Source of the DNA: Symsagittifera roscoffensis
Taxonomy: Eukaryota; Xenacoelomorpha; Acoela; Convolutidae
Length of the DNA stretch: 64,000 nt
NCBI RefSeq assembly: GCF_963678635.1
Contig: NC_087069.1
Coordinates: 7,822,633-7,886,632, forward strand
Direction: 5' to 3'
Below, piece after piece: positions 1 through 11,780 of this stretch. Each line of letters opens with the position of its first letter. Within the stretch, counting starts at the first letter, position 1. The notes beneath the pieces are model-generated. The model was given only the letters and a program-made list of their open reading frames with translations, ran no database searches and was not told the origin of the DNA. The position numbers were made by a program, and so were the translations under genes.

Positions 1-210
1 CAAATCTTCCTTTGTGCATGATGACATCTCTAATTAAAGTCTAAATAAGATCATGCATGTATCACTTGCGGGCCTTTGTCTTAGGGCCTTTGTTGTTTCT
101 TTATATAATAAGACAGAAAATGTTCCTGACTTCAAGGTGCAACCAGTGTCAGATGATACTACTATGACGACAACAGGGTCACGTGAAACCTTAAATGATA
201 AACCTTAAAT
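1..210. other. Noncoding AT-rich DNA with repeat similarity
   Basis: No gene is visible. The first 60 bases resemble the stretch at about 4735-4795 (shared words around CTTCCTTTG and GGCATCTCT/GACATCTCT), so the window starts inside a dispersed repeat. Just before the SINE, the 12-mer AACCTTAAATGA occurs twice within about 30 bases. Confidence 0.4.
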
Positions 211-550
211 GAGGCACTTAGCACAGTGGTGAGGCGTTCACTTTGAATTCGTCAGATCGTGTATTCGATCCCATGCCATCGCAATGATAGTGTGTGAGGA
301 CACGCTCTCACTTGACCTCCAGCTTCAGGTCTACCACAACCTGATCAATTTGGCTGCAATAGTGGTACCACGTAAAAGTTCTAGACGCAAAAAAACGGCC
401 TTGAGTCGCAAAAAACAGCTTCGCTCAGGAAAACAACCTTGTCTGGAATGTGGGGAGATAATACAAATAGACTATCCTCGACAAAACTGCTAAGGCCTGC
501 TGATAGCTCCTCTTCGATTCTCAGGAACTACAAATATTATTATTATTATA
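211..550 (+). repeat. tRNA-derived SINE, full-length candidate
   Basis: The head carries both internal RNA polymerase III boxes of a tRNA-like promoter: an A-box-like TAGCACAGTGG at 219-229 and a B-box-like GTATTCGATCC at 261-271, about 32 bp apart. A body of about 250 bp follows, unlike any tRNA, and then an (ATT)n tail at about 533-549. Tail, promoter and size are those of a tRNA-derived SINE. A second, partial copy of the body lies at 11431-11486 in the opposite orientation, which supports a dispersed family. The acceptor and anticodon arms do not fold convincingly, so it is not a working tRNA gene. No target-site duplication was found after the tail. A short open frame at 284-493 lies inside the body and is probably not coding. 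Confidence 0.65.
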
Positions 551-2269
551 ACTAGTAGAACAGTAAGAAGCTTAATGCTTGGTATAAAGAAAGTGGAAGA
601 CTGGTGCACAATTGGTACTTTGACACTTAACTGTTCAAAGAGTCAAATGTATAAATTTGAACGGAAAGAATCAATTTTTGCTCCGCTTTAAACTCAACTC
701 ATAGAAATTTTAAAATAAAAAGATGATTTTTTATACTGAAAAATATTTTGAAAAGCATTCGATCAAGATGATTTTTTTTCGTTTTATCATGAAAAAAATC
801 ATCTTCTATTACTATAGCAAAACAATTTACTTTTCACGACAGTTGTTTCTTACTTTTTCATTATATGATTGAAAAAAATTGATCATTGCTCGCTGGCATA
901 CGGTTGCACTAAAAATGAAACCTAATCGAATTCTCTTAAGACGGAAACATTTTTAGAGACGCATGTTTGGTCTTCTACAGATTATTTTCAGCCAATTATC
1001 TATCGCTACAGCTTACCAACTTTCTATCATTAAAATATTCAAAAAGAGTTTTCATCGAAATCTAAATTGTTTTCTAAATGTTTTCAGAAAGAAGATTATT
1101 TAGTTCCAGAGAAAGTTTAATCTCACATTCTAATCCTTGTCGCTTTTTTTAACCGATTTTCAGTTGTGTCACTTTAACAAATATTTAATTTTCTAACTTT
1201 AGACATAAAATTTTCTGAAATTTTTTTTACAACATCAAAAGAAGCTTTGTTAATTTTTTGCTGTAGCTGAAGACAAAAAGTCTACACAGAAATTCAAAAC
1301 TCTCAGATCTGATCCGTAGCTTACTTAGTGTTTGCCGATTTACTACGTACTGATAAATGCTAACTAGGTTAATGATTGAATCTCTCTAAATAACCAATGA
1401 TTTTAAGGCTTACTTATGGGAACAGGTTTGACGTAAAGTGCGAACAAGAGATAGGAGATTGCGAAGTAAATTGATTTACTAAAGCATTGTGACGGAACAC
1501 TTTTCGCATCAAAAATATCCAATACCAGAACCATTTATAGCTGTCAAACTAGTCTCGCAGTCAAACAAACCTCTCATTAAGCACAGCGAGAACAAATAAA
1601 CCTATCTCAAACAATGAAACCTCTTCGATAGAAAGCTTGTCAAAAAATCGATATATTTTTTTGAAAAAATCAAACTAGGCACATTTTTTTTCTTTGAAAC
1701 GAGGCACAGTTTTTTGACCTTGTGTTAACCTTTCCTAGTGTTGTCCTTTTTGAGGCGTGACTTCCACCACTTTTCAAGTTTCGCGCAGGAAAAAAAGAAC
1801 AAAAAGTTTTGGAACGAAAAAAAAATAATTTTCATCACGCAGAAAACTGAAAAGTGAAAAAATTTCAATTTCGTCAACAAAAGGGTTAACTCGAAAGCAA
1901 GTTAAAATTTTTATCAACTGCATTTTAAATCTATCAGTTTTATCAAACATGATAAAAAAAAAACAAATTTTTAGCAAAAAATCTGGTATATTTCTTGCAA
2001 TTATTGCTTCCAGAAAATCTGGAAACTTCAATAAAATTGAGAAAGGCACAGATTTTTTCTATTAGAGTCTAAACTCCATTTTAAACCTTCGTGACGTTGG
2101 GTAAACAAATATCCGACTGAGAAAAACTGGTCTTGAATCATGGAGGGACTAGTACATGTTAACTTTCAAAAACAGATTTGATCAAATAAATGCAGTTTGT
2201 GCTTTATTGATTCCTGTCCTTCGAATTAGTTTGCATGAGGCGCTAAGGCCCTTATGAAACTTTTGGATG
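551..2269. other. Noncoding AT-rich DNA
   Basis: No exon-like open frame or RNA gene is visible. A segment at about 1480-1610 (words such as CCAGAACC and AGTCAAACAAAC) resembles 2905-3030 and 7320-7450, so this region holds a third, more diverged copy of the dispersed repeat described there. Confidence 0.4.
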
Positions 2270-3070
2270 CCATATGGGTGATCAAAAACGGCTAAATACA
2301 AAACGTACGAACGGGTGGACCTTTGTGCAGCGAGGGTGTTGAACTTTTCCGACAAGAAATTTTTATGTTTTTCATGAAAAAAATGTTGAATGCTTTGAAA
2401 AGAAGCTTTAAAAATGAAACATGTACGGACGTATTTTTATAGAAAACATCACTGCAGTTTAAAAAGGCAATCAAAACGAGTTTTCTTGCTATATTCGGGA
2501 CTCATGAAAACTAACCAGGGTTGTCAAAAAGGCCTATCATCCACTTCTTAACAACTCCATGATCTAAAAAATTGTTTGAAAATTAGCATGATCAGCCTTT
2601 TTTCATTCTTTGAATTGTATGATCGAAAGTTTTTGGATTAACATGTAATTATTTAAACAGCAATTTTAACATATGATTGTTTTTGTTTTTTGTTTGTTTT
2701 GCTCTGAAACGCAAAAATCAAAACTTTTTCAATTGAGTAAACCGAAAGGTTATTAGGAAAATAGCAGATTAAATTGCGTATTAACAGATGAAAATTAGCT
2801 GAATGATTGATTGTCACTAAATAATGATAACTTTTGAGTTTATCCCCCATATTTTTTTTGGAAACTGCAAATCTAGAAACACTCGAATTTGAGTGAAACA
2901 ATTTTCAGGGTATTGTGTCGCAACTCTTACCGTATCAAAATTGTTCTACACCAGAACACCGCTATTAAACTGATCAAATACGTCTCAAAATTTCAGACAA
3001 TCAAAATTACGGACGCATAGAATTACGCACACCAATAAAACGCAAAAATGCTATCAATTTTGTGTTAAGA
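2270..3070. repeat. Dispersed repeat family, copy 1
   Basis: This stretch aligns by eye in order with 6860-7480. Shared landmarks are a cgggtggacctttg/cgggcgggcctttg segment, GCTTTAAAAATGAAAC/GCTTTAGGTACGAAAC, a segment ending ACTAACCAGGG/ACTAATCCGGG, and AGAACACCGCTATTA (identical). Divergence is high and indels are common. No coding capacity is left, so the transposon class cannot be told. Confidence 0.5.
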
Positions 3071-3375
3071 ACTAGACAACCAAAAGACATTTTTAGTCAG
3101 ATATTGTTGAGTGTTTTTGATAAACAATGTAACAAAAGAAGGGAAAAAATGCACTCAGATTGATAACTTAATGAAAAACAAAACAAAAAAATAGTATCAA
3201 AATCAGACAAGAAAAAAAAACAATTTGGAAACTTTCCAAGAAAACAAGCAGCTCGAGGCATCAAGTTGATAAAAAAAGTGTGTCGAATTTGCAAGATTTG
3301 ATCGCCTTTAACAAAACAAAAAAAATTGTATCCAAATCAAACGAGAAAAAAAACAATTTCAAAACTTTCCAAGCA
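3056..3375. repeat. Local duplication block, intact copy
   Basis: About 185 bases here (3056-3240) recur at 4256-4442 with few differences, including a long identical run around GACATTTTTAGTCAG and GTTTTTGATAAACAATG. The next 70 bases (AAAACAAGCAGCTCGAGGC onward) recur at about 5040-5115. The A-rich 3' part (3176-3245) is repeated again at 3310-3375. Confidence 0.6.
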
Positions 3376-4255
3376 TATTTAGTCAATGAAATGTCCGTGA
3401 CAAAAGGCTAATTAAAATCTTTAACTTTTCCGTAAATACCAGTAACAACCACCCTTGTAAAACCACCATAGGTACAACTTTTCTTCACCTTCAGTTTGTT
3501 CTGGCACTGACGTAACAATTTTAGAAATATATTTTTCAATGGCTGACAAGTTTTGATATAAATGACTTGTTTGCACTGAGGCCTGAGAAAAAGAACACAA
3601 ATATTATGCAAAGATCAAACTAATTTTTTTTTGCAGATAAATGAACAATAAAAAGACATCAAATTTATCAAGTTTGTCCGAAAATAGACTCTGGGTAGAA
3701 ATTAAATTTAGTTGGTGCAATTGTATTTTCCAGTCGTTTCATCAAGGTTGGGCGAGGTTCGTTTTTCCTGAATTTGAAGGTTAGTTATTATTAGTTTTTT
3801 TTAATAATAAATGGCTTTTTGCTAGCCTACCATTTAAGGCTTTAAAACATTTATAAATGTATGCAAGCTAATATGCCAATCACTATTGTCAAAAAATCGC
3901 ATTACCAATCATTGAATGTTCACCTGAATTATGGTCCATTTTCAGTGTTTTCTCAACGCTTAAATACGTATTAGTTTTTTTTAAAGAAATTTTAAAGTTA
4001 ACCCGTTGAAATGCTAGATTCCTAGCTCTATAATTTGTGGATGAAGATTTCTTTGTTCAGAAGGACGTTTTCTGAATTAAGGTAGTTATTTTTGTTTTGG
4101 GCTGTTTTGGAAAGTTTTTAGCAAGATGAACACAATATACTCCATAGTTAAAGGCGTAACTGAGCATTTTTACATGTAACTGGATACTTTAATTAAATTT
4201 TGTTGAGTGATTTTGATCAAAATTGCCCAATCATTAAGTTAACGCAAAAAAGCCA

Positions 4256-5115
4256 TTAATTTCGTGTTAAAAACTAAACAACCAAAAGACATTTTTAGTC
4301 AGATATTGTTGAGTGTTTTTGATAAACAATGATAAGAAATAAGGAGAAAATTGCACTTAGATTAATAACTTAATAAAAAACAAAACAAAAAAACTGTATC
4401 AAAATCAGACAAGAAAAAAAAACTATTTCAAAACTTTCCGAGAACTTTGAAATGAATACGAAATTATATGTCATAAAGTAAAAATCAAAAAGCAAGTTTT
4501 ACAATTAAATTATTGATTTCAAATAAAATTCTAAGACTTTTAAAAATGCTAAGTTTTTGCTGTTTTCAACAAATTGTAATGTGGAAACAAAGAAAATGTT
4601 CTCAAAACTCTCAGTTGAAGACTTAATTTTTTTTGTTAAAGTAGGGGAAAAATGGCAATTTATTATGCTGGAGAGAACATAAAAAAATCCATTGAGGATA
4701 AACCATCTTCCTTCGATCTCTATCCTACTCAATACAAGTCTTCCTTTGTTCAAGATGGCATCTCTTATCAAATGAAAACATGTGTGCACCGACAATCGTT
4801 CTTTTTCAGTTGTAATTGTTAACTAAGAACATAGAAGAAAAATGTTTTCTCTAAGGTTCTTTTTAGGTGGTTAAATTATTTTTTCTTCACAAAAGTGATT
4901 GAGTTGACAACCCCGGTTGCCGAGTTTTTAGCAGTAGGTCTTATTCCAACTAGTGGGTAAGGTTTCGAAAAAATGTTTTACAAAATGTTTATTGCAATCA
5001 TAATTAAGTATAACTTTTTTCTCCACGACAACTTATTTTCGAAAACAAGCAGCTCGAGGCATCAAATTGATACAAAAAATGTGTTGGACTTGCAAGTTTT
5101 GATTGATTTAACAAT
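4256..5115. repeat. Second copy of the block, split by about 600 bp
   Basis: 4256-4442 matches 3056-3240 and 5040-5115 matches 3240-3310. In the first copy these two parts are contiguous; here about 597 bases (4443-5039) lie between them. Those bases carry no clear terminal repeats or coding frame and look like an insertion into an older repeat, although a deletion in the first copy cannot be excluded. Confidence 0.5.
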
Positions 5116-6859
5116 TGCATTTGATACAATCGATCTACCACTTTGTTTCAGAAACTAACGAAAAAAGGATTTTGTGGGTATGTACAGAATTCCAGTTTGT
5201 TCATCATAAAAAAAACCAGTTTGTTTAATCGTGATTAGCAACATTTGATGGAACATGCAGAGTACCTCAAGTCACTAATTTAGTATCTTGCTGTTTCTCT
5301 TTTAGATTATTGACATGAGAATAGAACTGATTCTTGACAGCAAGGTGTGTCTAACTGCATATGGTACTACTATAGGGAAAACAGAACCGATTAGTAAGGC
5401 GTTAAATAGCTTTGGGTGTGATCTAAGGAAAATTGAAGGTTGATACAGAAGTCTAATTTTTACAATTAACTGTTCACTACTGTTCAGAGAGTCTTATAAA
5501 ATGAGTTTTGCTGAAAAATTCTCAAATAGAAGAACTTCTACTTTCAAATGAATAGATTTTAATATTATTTCAAAATCTTTTGATCTGAAAGTCTCCTGGA
5601 GCATGTTTGCAAAAAATGGACACATTTTAGTTGTCTAGTGTAACAATCTAGTAAGTGTTTCTCATGACTTCCTCATAAAAGTGTCTTTTATGTTTTCACA
5701 TTTTAGCTGCAAAAACAAAAGTCAGATATGGCTCAATGCCAAACGGTTCCTCAGCAAAAGTTTATCTTAATTGCATTCCCTCAGAGCAAAAAAAATGAAA
5801 CGTTTTTTATTTCAGACGCAAGCTTGTTCAAATAAAAATTGGTTGCGACCAACAAGCTATTGCAGAAATTTAAGAAATTTTCTCATTATGAAATATACAA
5901 AGAAAAAGTCACCTAACTTTGATTCGGTTATAGCTTTGTTTCTTGAAGTTTGTGCAACTTTTTGAGAGAAAACAAAATAGAGAGAAAACAAATTTTTACG
6001 TTCTTTTTTTTTCAGGTTTATTGTTACTCACCTGCTAAAAAAAACAAGTTTTTTTGTTTTTTTTTTTCATTAAGAAAACTCATTCCTGATAACATGTCAA
6101 AAAAATCAGCTCTTGTTTGCTATACATGAGCAAAAAATTAGATAATTTTTACCTGACCTTTAACAGGTGACCATAAATCAGTTTACTTCTTCTCTCCAAC
6201 TTTATGCAAGGTTATCCAGTGCAACTCTTAGAAAAATCTACTGTTCGTGAATTAACAAAGTGTAGTTTTTTCTATACACTGTTTGTGCTGTTTTAAAAAC
6301 AACTCAAAAAAAAAAATTTCTTTTTTTTTGTTCTGACTTTGGGTTTACAACTTTTGGCATCTTCTTCTTCAAGGCCTGTCTCTTCTTTTTCCCAAGTTTA
6401 GAAAAAAAAGTTCGTGCAAAGACAAAAAGTTTTCTCGTGCAGACTTTTTTGTAAGAAAACTTTTATAAAATTTTGAAGTGCTATTAAGGTTATTTTAAGG
6501 AAACGCGTCCAAAAAATATCAACTTGATCAAGCGTGTGTTTTTCACCAATTTTGTTGTTAAAATTCTAGTTTAATCTTGCATTCATCATTTCCTATAAAT
6601 ACAGCCGTTTTTTATTTGGAACAAAAATTTCTAGATTTTTAGGTTTTTTTAGTCATGATGCAAGCAGGGTTTTAGTAGAGAGCTGTGCTTTTATTTAGGC
6701 TGTGAAATTTTTTTACTCTAATAATTAGGTATTTTTTAGCGCGGAATAAAACTAGGTTTTTTTCTTTTTTTGGGAAAATTTTAAAAAACTCATAAAACTG
6801 TTGGCACAATTTAAAGGGTGCGAGGGGGCAGGCACAAAAAAAATTCAGCAAGTGTCTAA
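5116..6859. other. Noncoding AT-rich DNA
   Basis: No supported gene. Bases around 5430-5510 resemble 590-670 (shared TTAACTGTTCA and AGAGTC words), so at least part is dispersed repeat. Long A and T homopolymers dominate 6000-6800. Confidence 0.35.
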
Positions 6860-7480
6860 TTTTTACCGCTTTGAACTTTCGTTATGTCCTGAATTTTTTT
6901 TAAATTTTTGGTATCGACGGGCGGGCCTTTGGGTAGCAAGGGTTTTGAAATTGTCTGATGAGAGTTTTTTATAACAACTAAGGCTAGGAACAATGAGTGC
7001 TTTAAATAGAAGCTTTAGGTACGAAACAAGCACAGACAGTTTTTTATTGCAGAAAAGATCACAGGCACAAAAAAAAAGAATCAAATTGGATTTTGTTGTT
7101 TTACTCGGATCTTATGAGAACTAATCCGGGCTCACAAAAAATATCTATGGTCCTCTTCCTTGCAGTTCCACAGTAAAAAACTGTATGAAAACAGCTTTTT
7201 TCCTTTCTTGGGATTTCTATGATGAAATTTTTTTTATTGAGAAATCCAATAGTTTAATAGGCAACTAGTAATTTAGAATACGTTTTATTATGAAATTTTT
7301 CGGATACGAGGGAAAGTTTTATTTGAGTTATTGCGTCGCAAAATTATCTGGGCATCGAAATTTTTCTAGAACAGAACACCGCTATTACAATCAACAACCA
7401 ACTCGCAAAATCTCAAACCCCCTCATAATTATGCACGCATAGATACCACAAGTAACACATATTTCAAAAAAAATGTCTGT
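6860..7480. repeat. Dispersed repeat family, copy 2
   Basis: Collinear with 2270-3030, as described for copy 1. The match continues through GAACAGAACACCGCTATTA at about 7370 and a CGCATAGA word at about 7436. Similarity runs on weakly to 7560, matching 3395-3520. Confidence 0.5.
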
Positions 7481-7838
7481 AAGAGAAGGTTTATTAAAAT
7501 TTTAATTTTTTTTTGTGGATTAAAAACCAACCTAGGCACATTTTTTCACTTTTGATTTGTTTTGGCATTAAATTTCAAATAATGGGAGCCTTTTTATCAT
7601 TGCCTGACTCAACAGGAGCTGCATAAAACGTCCCCCAAATGAAATAGGGCGTTAGAGTTAGAAAAAGAACAAAATACTTTTTAAATATCAAAAAAAATTT
7701 CTTTTGCAGACAAATGAACAACGGAAGTTTTTTATCAGTTTTTTCCTATAACTGATTAATGACCAAGTTTTCAACTTCTGTTTCATCGGAATCTTGTCTT
7801 GACTTTTCGGTTTCTTTTTCTCAACTATCTTAATTACT

Positions 7839-8038
7839 NNNNNNNNNNNNNNNNNNNNNNNNNNNNNNNNNNNNNNNNNNNNNNNNNNNNNNNNNNNNNN
7901 NNNNNNNNNNNNNNNNNNNNNNNNNNNNNNNNNNNNNNNNNNNNNNNNNNNNNNNNNNNNNNNNNNNNNNNNNNNNNNNNNNNNNNNNNNNNNNNNNNNN
8001 NNNNNNNNNNNNNNNNNNNNNNNNNNNNNNNNNNNNNN
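7839..8038. other. Assembly gap of 200 N
   Basis: Exactly 200 consecutive N bases, a conventional placeholder for a gap of unknown size. Open frames crossing it are artefacts. Confidence 0.99.
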
Positions 8039-8085
8039 ATTTTGCTCCCATTAACAAATCAATTTGGCACATCAGCTTTCTGTTA

Positions 8086-8174
8086 CCAATTTGGAACAAT
8101 TTCTAAGACGGAATAGATCTCCGCTTACGCGTTAATAGCGCGAAATATATCGCGCGTTAATTGTCCCAAATTGG
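8086..8174. repeat. Imperfect palindrome next to the gap
   Basis: Outer arms at 8086-8102 (CCAATTTGGAACAATT) and 8159-8174 (AATTGTCCCAAATTGG) are near-complementary. They enclose an inner palindrome at 8132-8160 in which TTAATAGCGCGA pairs with TCGCGCGTTAA. This could be a foldback element or the end of a MITE. The neighbouring gap may be an assembly failure at such a structure. Confidence 0.5.
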
Positions 8175-8488
8175 TCAAAATGGCAATAATAAAACCCCCA
8201 TAACTTTGCAAAAAATGATCACAGGTAAAATGAATATTTTAATTTAAGCCCAGGATAACAATACCTTTCGAATGTTAAAAAAATCCGTCAAAAAGGCTCG
8301 TTAAAAAGCCGAAATTTGTCTTAAAAAACACCCGATTTCAAAAATGATTCAAACAATCAAGCTTTATCTCGATGCGTCTTAATCTCACTCAGTGTGTATA
8401 AAGAAAAAAAATTGTTGGTAGTCTAAGTAATCTTGGGCATTAATAGAAACTAAGGTTATCATGTCATGAGCATAAATACACTAAAATT

Positions 8489-8494
8489 TTTATT
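8489..8494 (-). promoter_or_regulatory. Candidate polyadenylation signal of the TRIM-like gene
   Basis: AATAAA on the minus strand, about 72 bases past the stop codon of the last exon. Position and orientation suit 3'-end formation; nothing else supports it. Confidence 0.4.
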
Positions 8495-8565
8495 ATACAA
8501 TGAAAAGCAGAAGCCCAAACATGATTAATTGCAGTTGAAGAAGGATAAATAATCTCCACAATTTA

Positions 8566-9323
8566 TCAATCAGTGATCTTCGTCAGCTTCAAAATATTCC
8601 CTGGGTACTCATAGTTCTTAATCTTATACTCGGTGTGATTTTTGCCGCAAAGATCGTCGCATAAAATAGCATCTGTTCCCATTGTGCATCTGAAGTAAAC
8701 GTTTGTAGAGCCATATCTGTTCATGAATGGGACAAGCAGTGGCGTTAGTAGAGTACCATCTACGACACTCTTCAAATTCAACTCATACACCTGAGAAGTG
8801 AATACCTCATTTGTAGCGTGTGATGTAAATAGATATCCTTCTCCACTTTGATCATCTCCGCTCGCTACCCACTTTAGTGAAGACATATATGTAGTTTGAG
8901 CTAATTGTATTGTTTTGAACTTGGCTTGAGATTCAGACTGGTTGAGATCAATTAATGCCAGTGTGCTTATACCTGTGTACTGTAATAAATAGTCTCTTCC
9001 ACACAAAACTGATAACATGATATATTGGCACTCACATAGAAGGTAGAGTCTTCTTTGGTGAACTTCATTTTCGTACACATTCACACATTCGTACTGATGA
9101 CGAGTACGTGTACCTTCTACCAGCAGCAACACATTTTCATGAGCGTGAATGCTGCAATAAGAATACTCGTCTGCTATCGAAGTATCCAGAGTCCTCACTA
9201 CTCTTCCATTTTCTTTATCAACCACACTCACTGTGAACCCATCCTTTTTCCTAGAATGGACATACAGAGTGCCACTCCCACTTATAGCCAGTTGACAAAA
9301 GTCTCCTGAAGCAACAAAAATAT
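8566..9323 (-). CDS. TRIM-like protein, last exon (C-terminal domain)
   Basis: This exon encodes about 252 residues and ends at a TGA (8566-8568). The acceptor TTCATTTTTAG ends at 9324, and its phase (two bases completing a codon) fits the donor at 9530 exactly. The product is rich in short beta-strand-like stretches separated by turns (LAISGSGTLYV, VSVVDKENGRVVRTL, LALIDLNQ). That pattern resembles the C-terminal beta-propeller or NHL-like parts of some TRIM proteins, but I see no diagnostic motif and the assignment is only structural guesswork. No SPRY/B30.2 signature was recognised. In TRIM proteins this part usually binds the substrate. Confidence 0.7.
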
Positions 9324-9530
9324 CTAAAAATGAAAGAAACCTGATAACGTTAAACACATCGGCTATGCTTTTGTAAAAATAGAATAGTTATGAAGCTCAA
9401 AGAACCTGAAGGCTTTGGTTTTTTCAATAATGGCATCTTCAATCAAGCATAAGATGCAATATCATCTTATCAGATGGTTATTGTTAACTTTATGAAAAGT
9501 CAAAGTTTTTCATATCAAACCCTATCTTAC
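9324..9530 (-). other. Intron of the TRIM-like gene (207 bp)
   Basis: Donor GTAAGA at 9530-9525 follows CAAG, close to the ideal consensus. The acceptor TTTTTAG ends at 9324. Both sides are in phase 1, so the reading frame is kept. Confidence 0.8.
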
Positions 9531-10276
9531 CTTGAATGCGAAATTCTCTTTCCTTTTGAATTGAATCAAAACTGACTCTGTACACTTTTATAGATGCCTG
9601 GTCTTCAAGAAACAATTTTTGACTCATGGAACAGAAAACAGAACTATCATAGCTTCCAAAGCTGCCCTTGGCTTCTCCTTTTTCGATATCCTTTAATTTC
9701 AAGTTTTTTCTACTCAGATCTCCTTTGTCAACTGGTGGATAACTACTGGGCGCTGGACCTTCACGGAAATAGTTTTTTGCAGCTTTGAGACTGTTTTCTA
9801 CTTGTTTGTTTGAGGAAATTAAAGAGGTTATTTTCTGTTTAATGACTTCAACAAGTTCTTCATGTTTTTCCAAATCTTTCAAAGTTTTTTGCTTGAACAA
9901 TTGCAAGTCTTTAACGCTTTGGCATTTTCGGATATCCCCTTTAGATAAAGCTAATTGGTCTAAGCTTTCCATTAAAGACAGGGTATCTTCATTAAAATTG
10001 ACAGAATTGTTGACCAAGTTTCTGCACTTAGTATGACATTCCTCAATTTTTTTCATGACATTCCTCAATTTTTTTCCAATTTTTTTCTAAGTCTTCAACA
10101 TCTCTACCCTGAATAACTTTTGACGGAACGACATGATGATGAATATGGTCATTTATCCAACAGTCTTCGCAAATTGCACTAAAACAGCCGAGGTTATTGC
10201 AGAAAAAATCCAGGGGCTTCCTGTGGATCAAGCAGGCATTCTTCTTCTCCATTAGCCCTGGTGTCCGTTTCCAATC
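9531..10276 (-). CDS. TRIM-like protein, B-box and coiled-coil exon, frame broken
   Basis: The exon opens after TTTTTGTTCAG (10287-10277) in phase 0. Its first residues lead into a B-box-2 zinc finger: Cys-x2-His near the start, then a run of Cys residues (FFCNNLGC, ICEDC) ending in HIHHH. A long charged helical stretch follows (repeated EECH, LEKHEELVEVIKQK), typical of the TRIM coiled coil that drives dimerisation. The frame is broken at 10033-10076, where a 22-bp unit is present twice in exact tandem. Because 22 is not a multiple of three, upstream translation ends at a stop at 10043. The downstream frame is otherwise open for about 190 codons, and the two frames repeat the residues KKIEECH. 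Either this is a recent pseudogene or allele, or an assembly error. Confidence 0.75.
10033..10076. repeat. 22-bp exact tandem duplication in coding sequence
   Basis: 10033-10054 and 10055-10076 are identical, and each ends in seven T and a C. It lies in the coiled-coil exon and shifts the frame by +1. Confidence 0.95.
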
Positions 10277-10347
10277 CTGAACAAAAATTTTTCTGTTAGG
10301 TTAGCTTACTGCTTTGTAATCCCTGAGACCCATGAAGCGACTTTAAG

Positions 10348-10436
10348 CGACCCCGTTTGTAGCTATGTTGTGACTTTGCGCGACCCATTTTTAGCTATGT
10401 TGCGACTTTGCGCGACCCATATTGCAATTTTGCGCA
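10348..10436. repeat. 32-bp tandem repeat, nearly three copies
   Basis: Units begin at 10348, 10381 and 10413, each starting CGACCC and the first two ending GACTTTGCG. The last is shortened and diverged. Intronic. Confidence 0.8.
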
Positions 10437-11430
10437 ACTCAAGACTCTGGCGGGAGTATGGAATTTTGGAGTTTCGCTGAAATCAAACTTCGGCGGCGCA
10501 TTTTGGCCAACACATGAGTAGCAGACTTCGACCCGGGTCCCATTACTCAAAATGCAAGCTATGATAATTCTCACTTAATTGCAATCAAAACCAGCTGATC
10601 AAAAATCAGTAACAAGGGAATCATACAATTTTTTCTTGCTTAAAAAATTGTTTTCACGTCTAAGGTTATCTGATGACAACTTAATTGAGCTATAACTATC
10701 TTGATGCTCTGCATATTTTTATTTCAAGCAAATGTTTTTGAAAATCAAATTTCAAAAAGGGCGTTGAGATTTTCTTTTTTTTCTTCAATTTTTCCCACAT
10801 ACGTCGCGAAAATTTGATCACTTCATTCAATTTTTCTGAAAGTTACTATTTAACAGTTATGGAGTTATGTTTATAGTTCGAGTGTGATTTTGTTAGGGTA
10901 TTTAAGGTCGACGCTATTTTCAGCTGACTTTAATGTCGTATTTTATGACTAATCAAAACATTGGTCGGCAAAACACTTGGAACAAAAAAAAATTATGACT
11001 CAAAAGAAACACATAATTACAAGAAGTTGTATTTTTTTCGTGTTCCAATTTAGTTGTTATAAATTACTTAATTCAAAATTCTTGGCAATTTTTTATGTTC
11101 TATTTAGAGCAAACTTGGGCGATATGAGCTTTTTTTGAGACCAACTGCTTCAAAAGTTTTGATTCAAAATGAGCGTAATGGTCAATTTGAGCGGATTTTA
11201 CAGAATATTCGGTCGTTTTCTGAGGGGTTCGATTAACAAAAGTTTAAAGACAGATCATCTTCTAAAAAAAGGGGGACAAGCCGCTCAAACCACTCGTTCT
11301 GAAATTAGGAAATAAGGTTTCGCGGATGTTCTGCTCAAACAAATCGCCCAAAGTATCGTTGGTTCAAACCGCTCAAAAAACGTTCAAATCATGCTTGAAA
11401 ATGAGACTAAAATATCAAAAAAGGTTTCAT

Positions 11431-11486
11431 GTGGTACCACTATTGCAATTGAAATTGGTCAGGCTGTGTAAATTGGTCAGACCTAA
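11431..11486 (-). repeat. SINE fragment
   Basis: Reverse-complemented, this matches the body of the SINE at 211-550: AGGTCT, a CCTGA(C/T)CAATTT segment and GCAATAGTGGTACCAC (identical) in the same order, with a small duplication around GACCAATTT. The pol III promoter part is missing. Confidence 0.65.
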
Positions 11487-11780
11487 ATCTAGAAATTAGA
11501 AAAGCCTGGCCCCTTATGGCTGCTTCAAGGTACCCCGTGAATTTTCAATGTGCAAAAAATAAACTTCTAAGACAAAAAAAATATTGTGAAAGCTTTTTTT
11601 TCTTAAATCGGCTCAAATCTGATTCAAAAGCCACTGAAACCAATCAAAAATGGGAGGTTTTGAATGTAATCTCGAATCGGTAAAATTATCTACTTATTTC
11701 AACGTGTATCAATCGATGATTCTTTAACTAGTATGAATACATCATTCAAGGACTTAAGTCGCTGATAATTTTCAAAAAAA

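Noticed and set aside
211-282. A functional tRNA gene
   Set aside because: A and B boxes are present, but acceptor and anticodon arms do not pair, and a body and tail follow; a SINE head explains it better.
284-493. A 69-codon coding gene
   Set aside because: It lies entirely inside the SINE body and has no recognisable domain.
7799-8116. Open frames across the gap
   Set aside because: Most of the frame is N.
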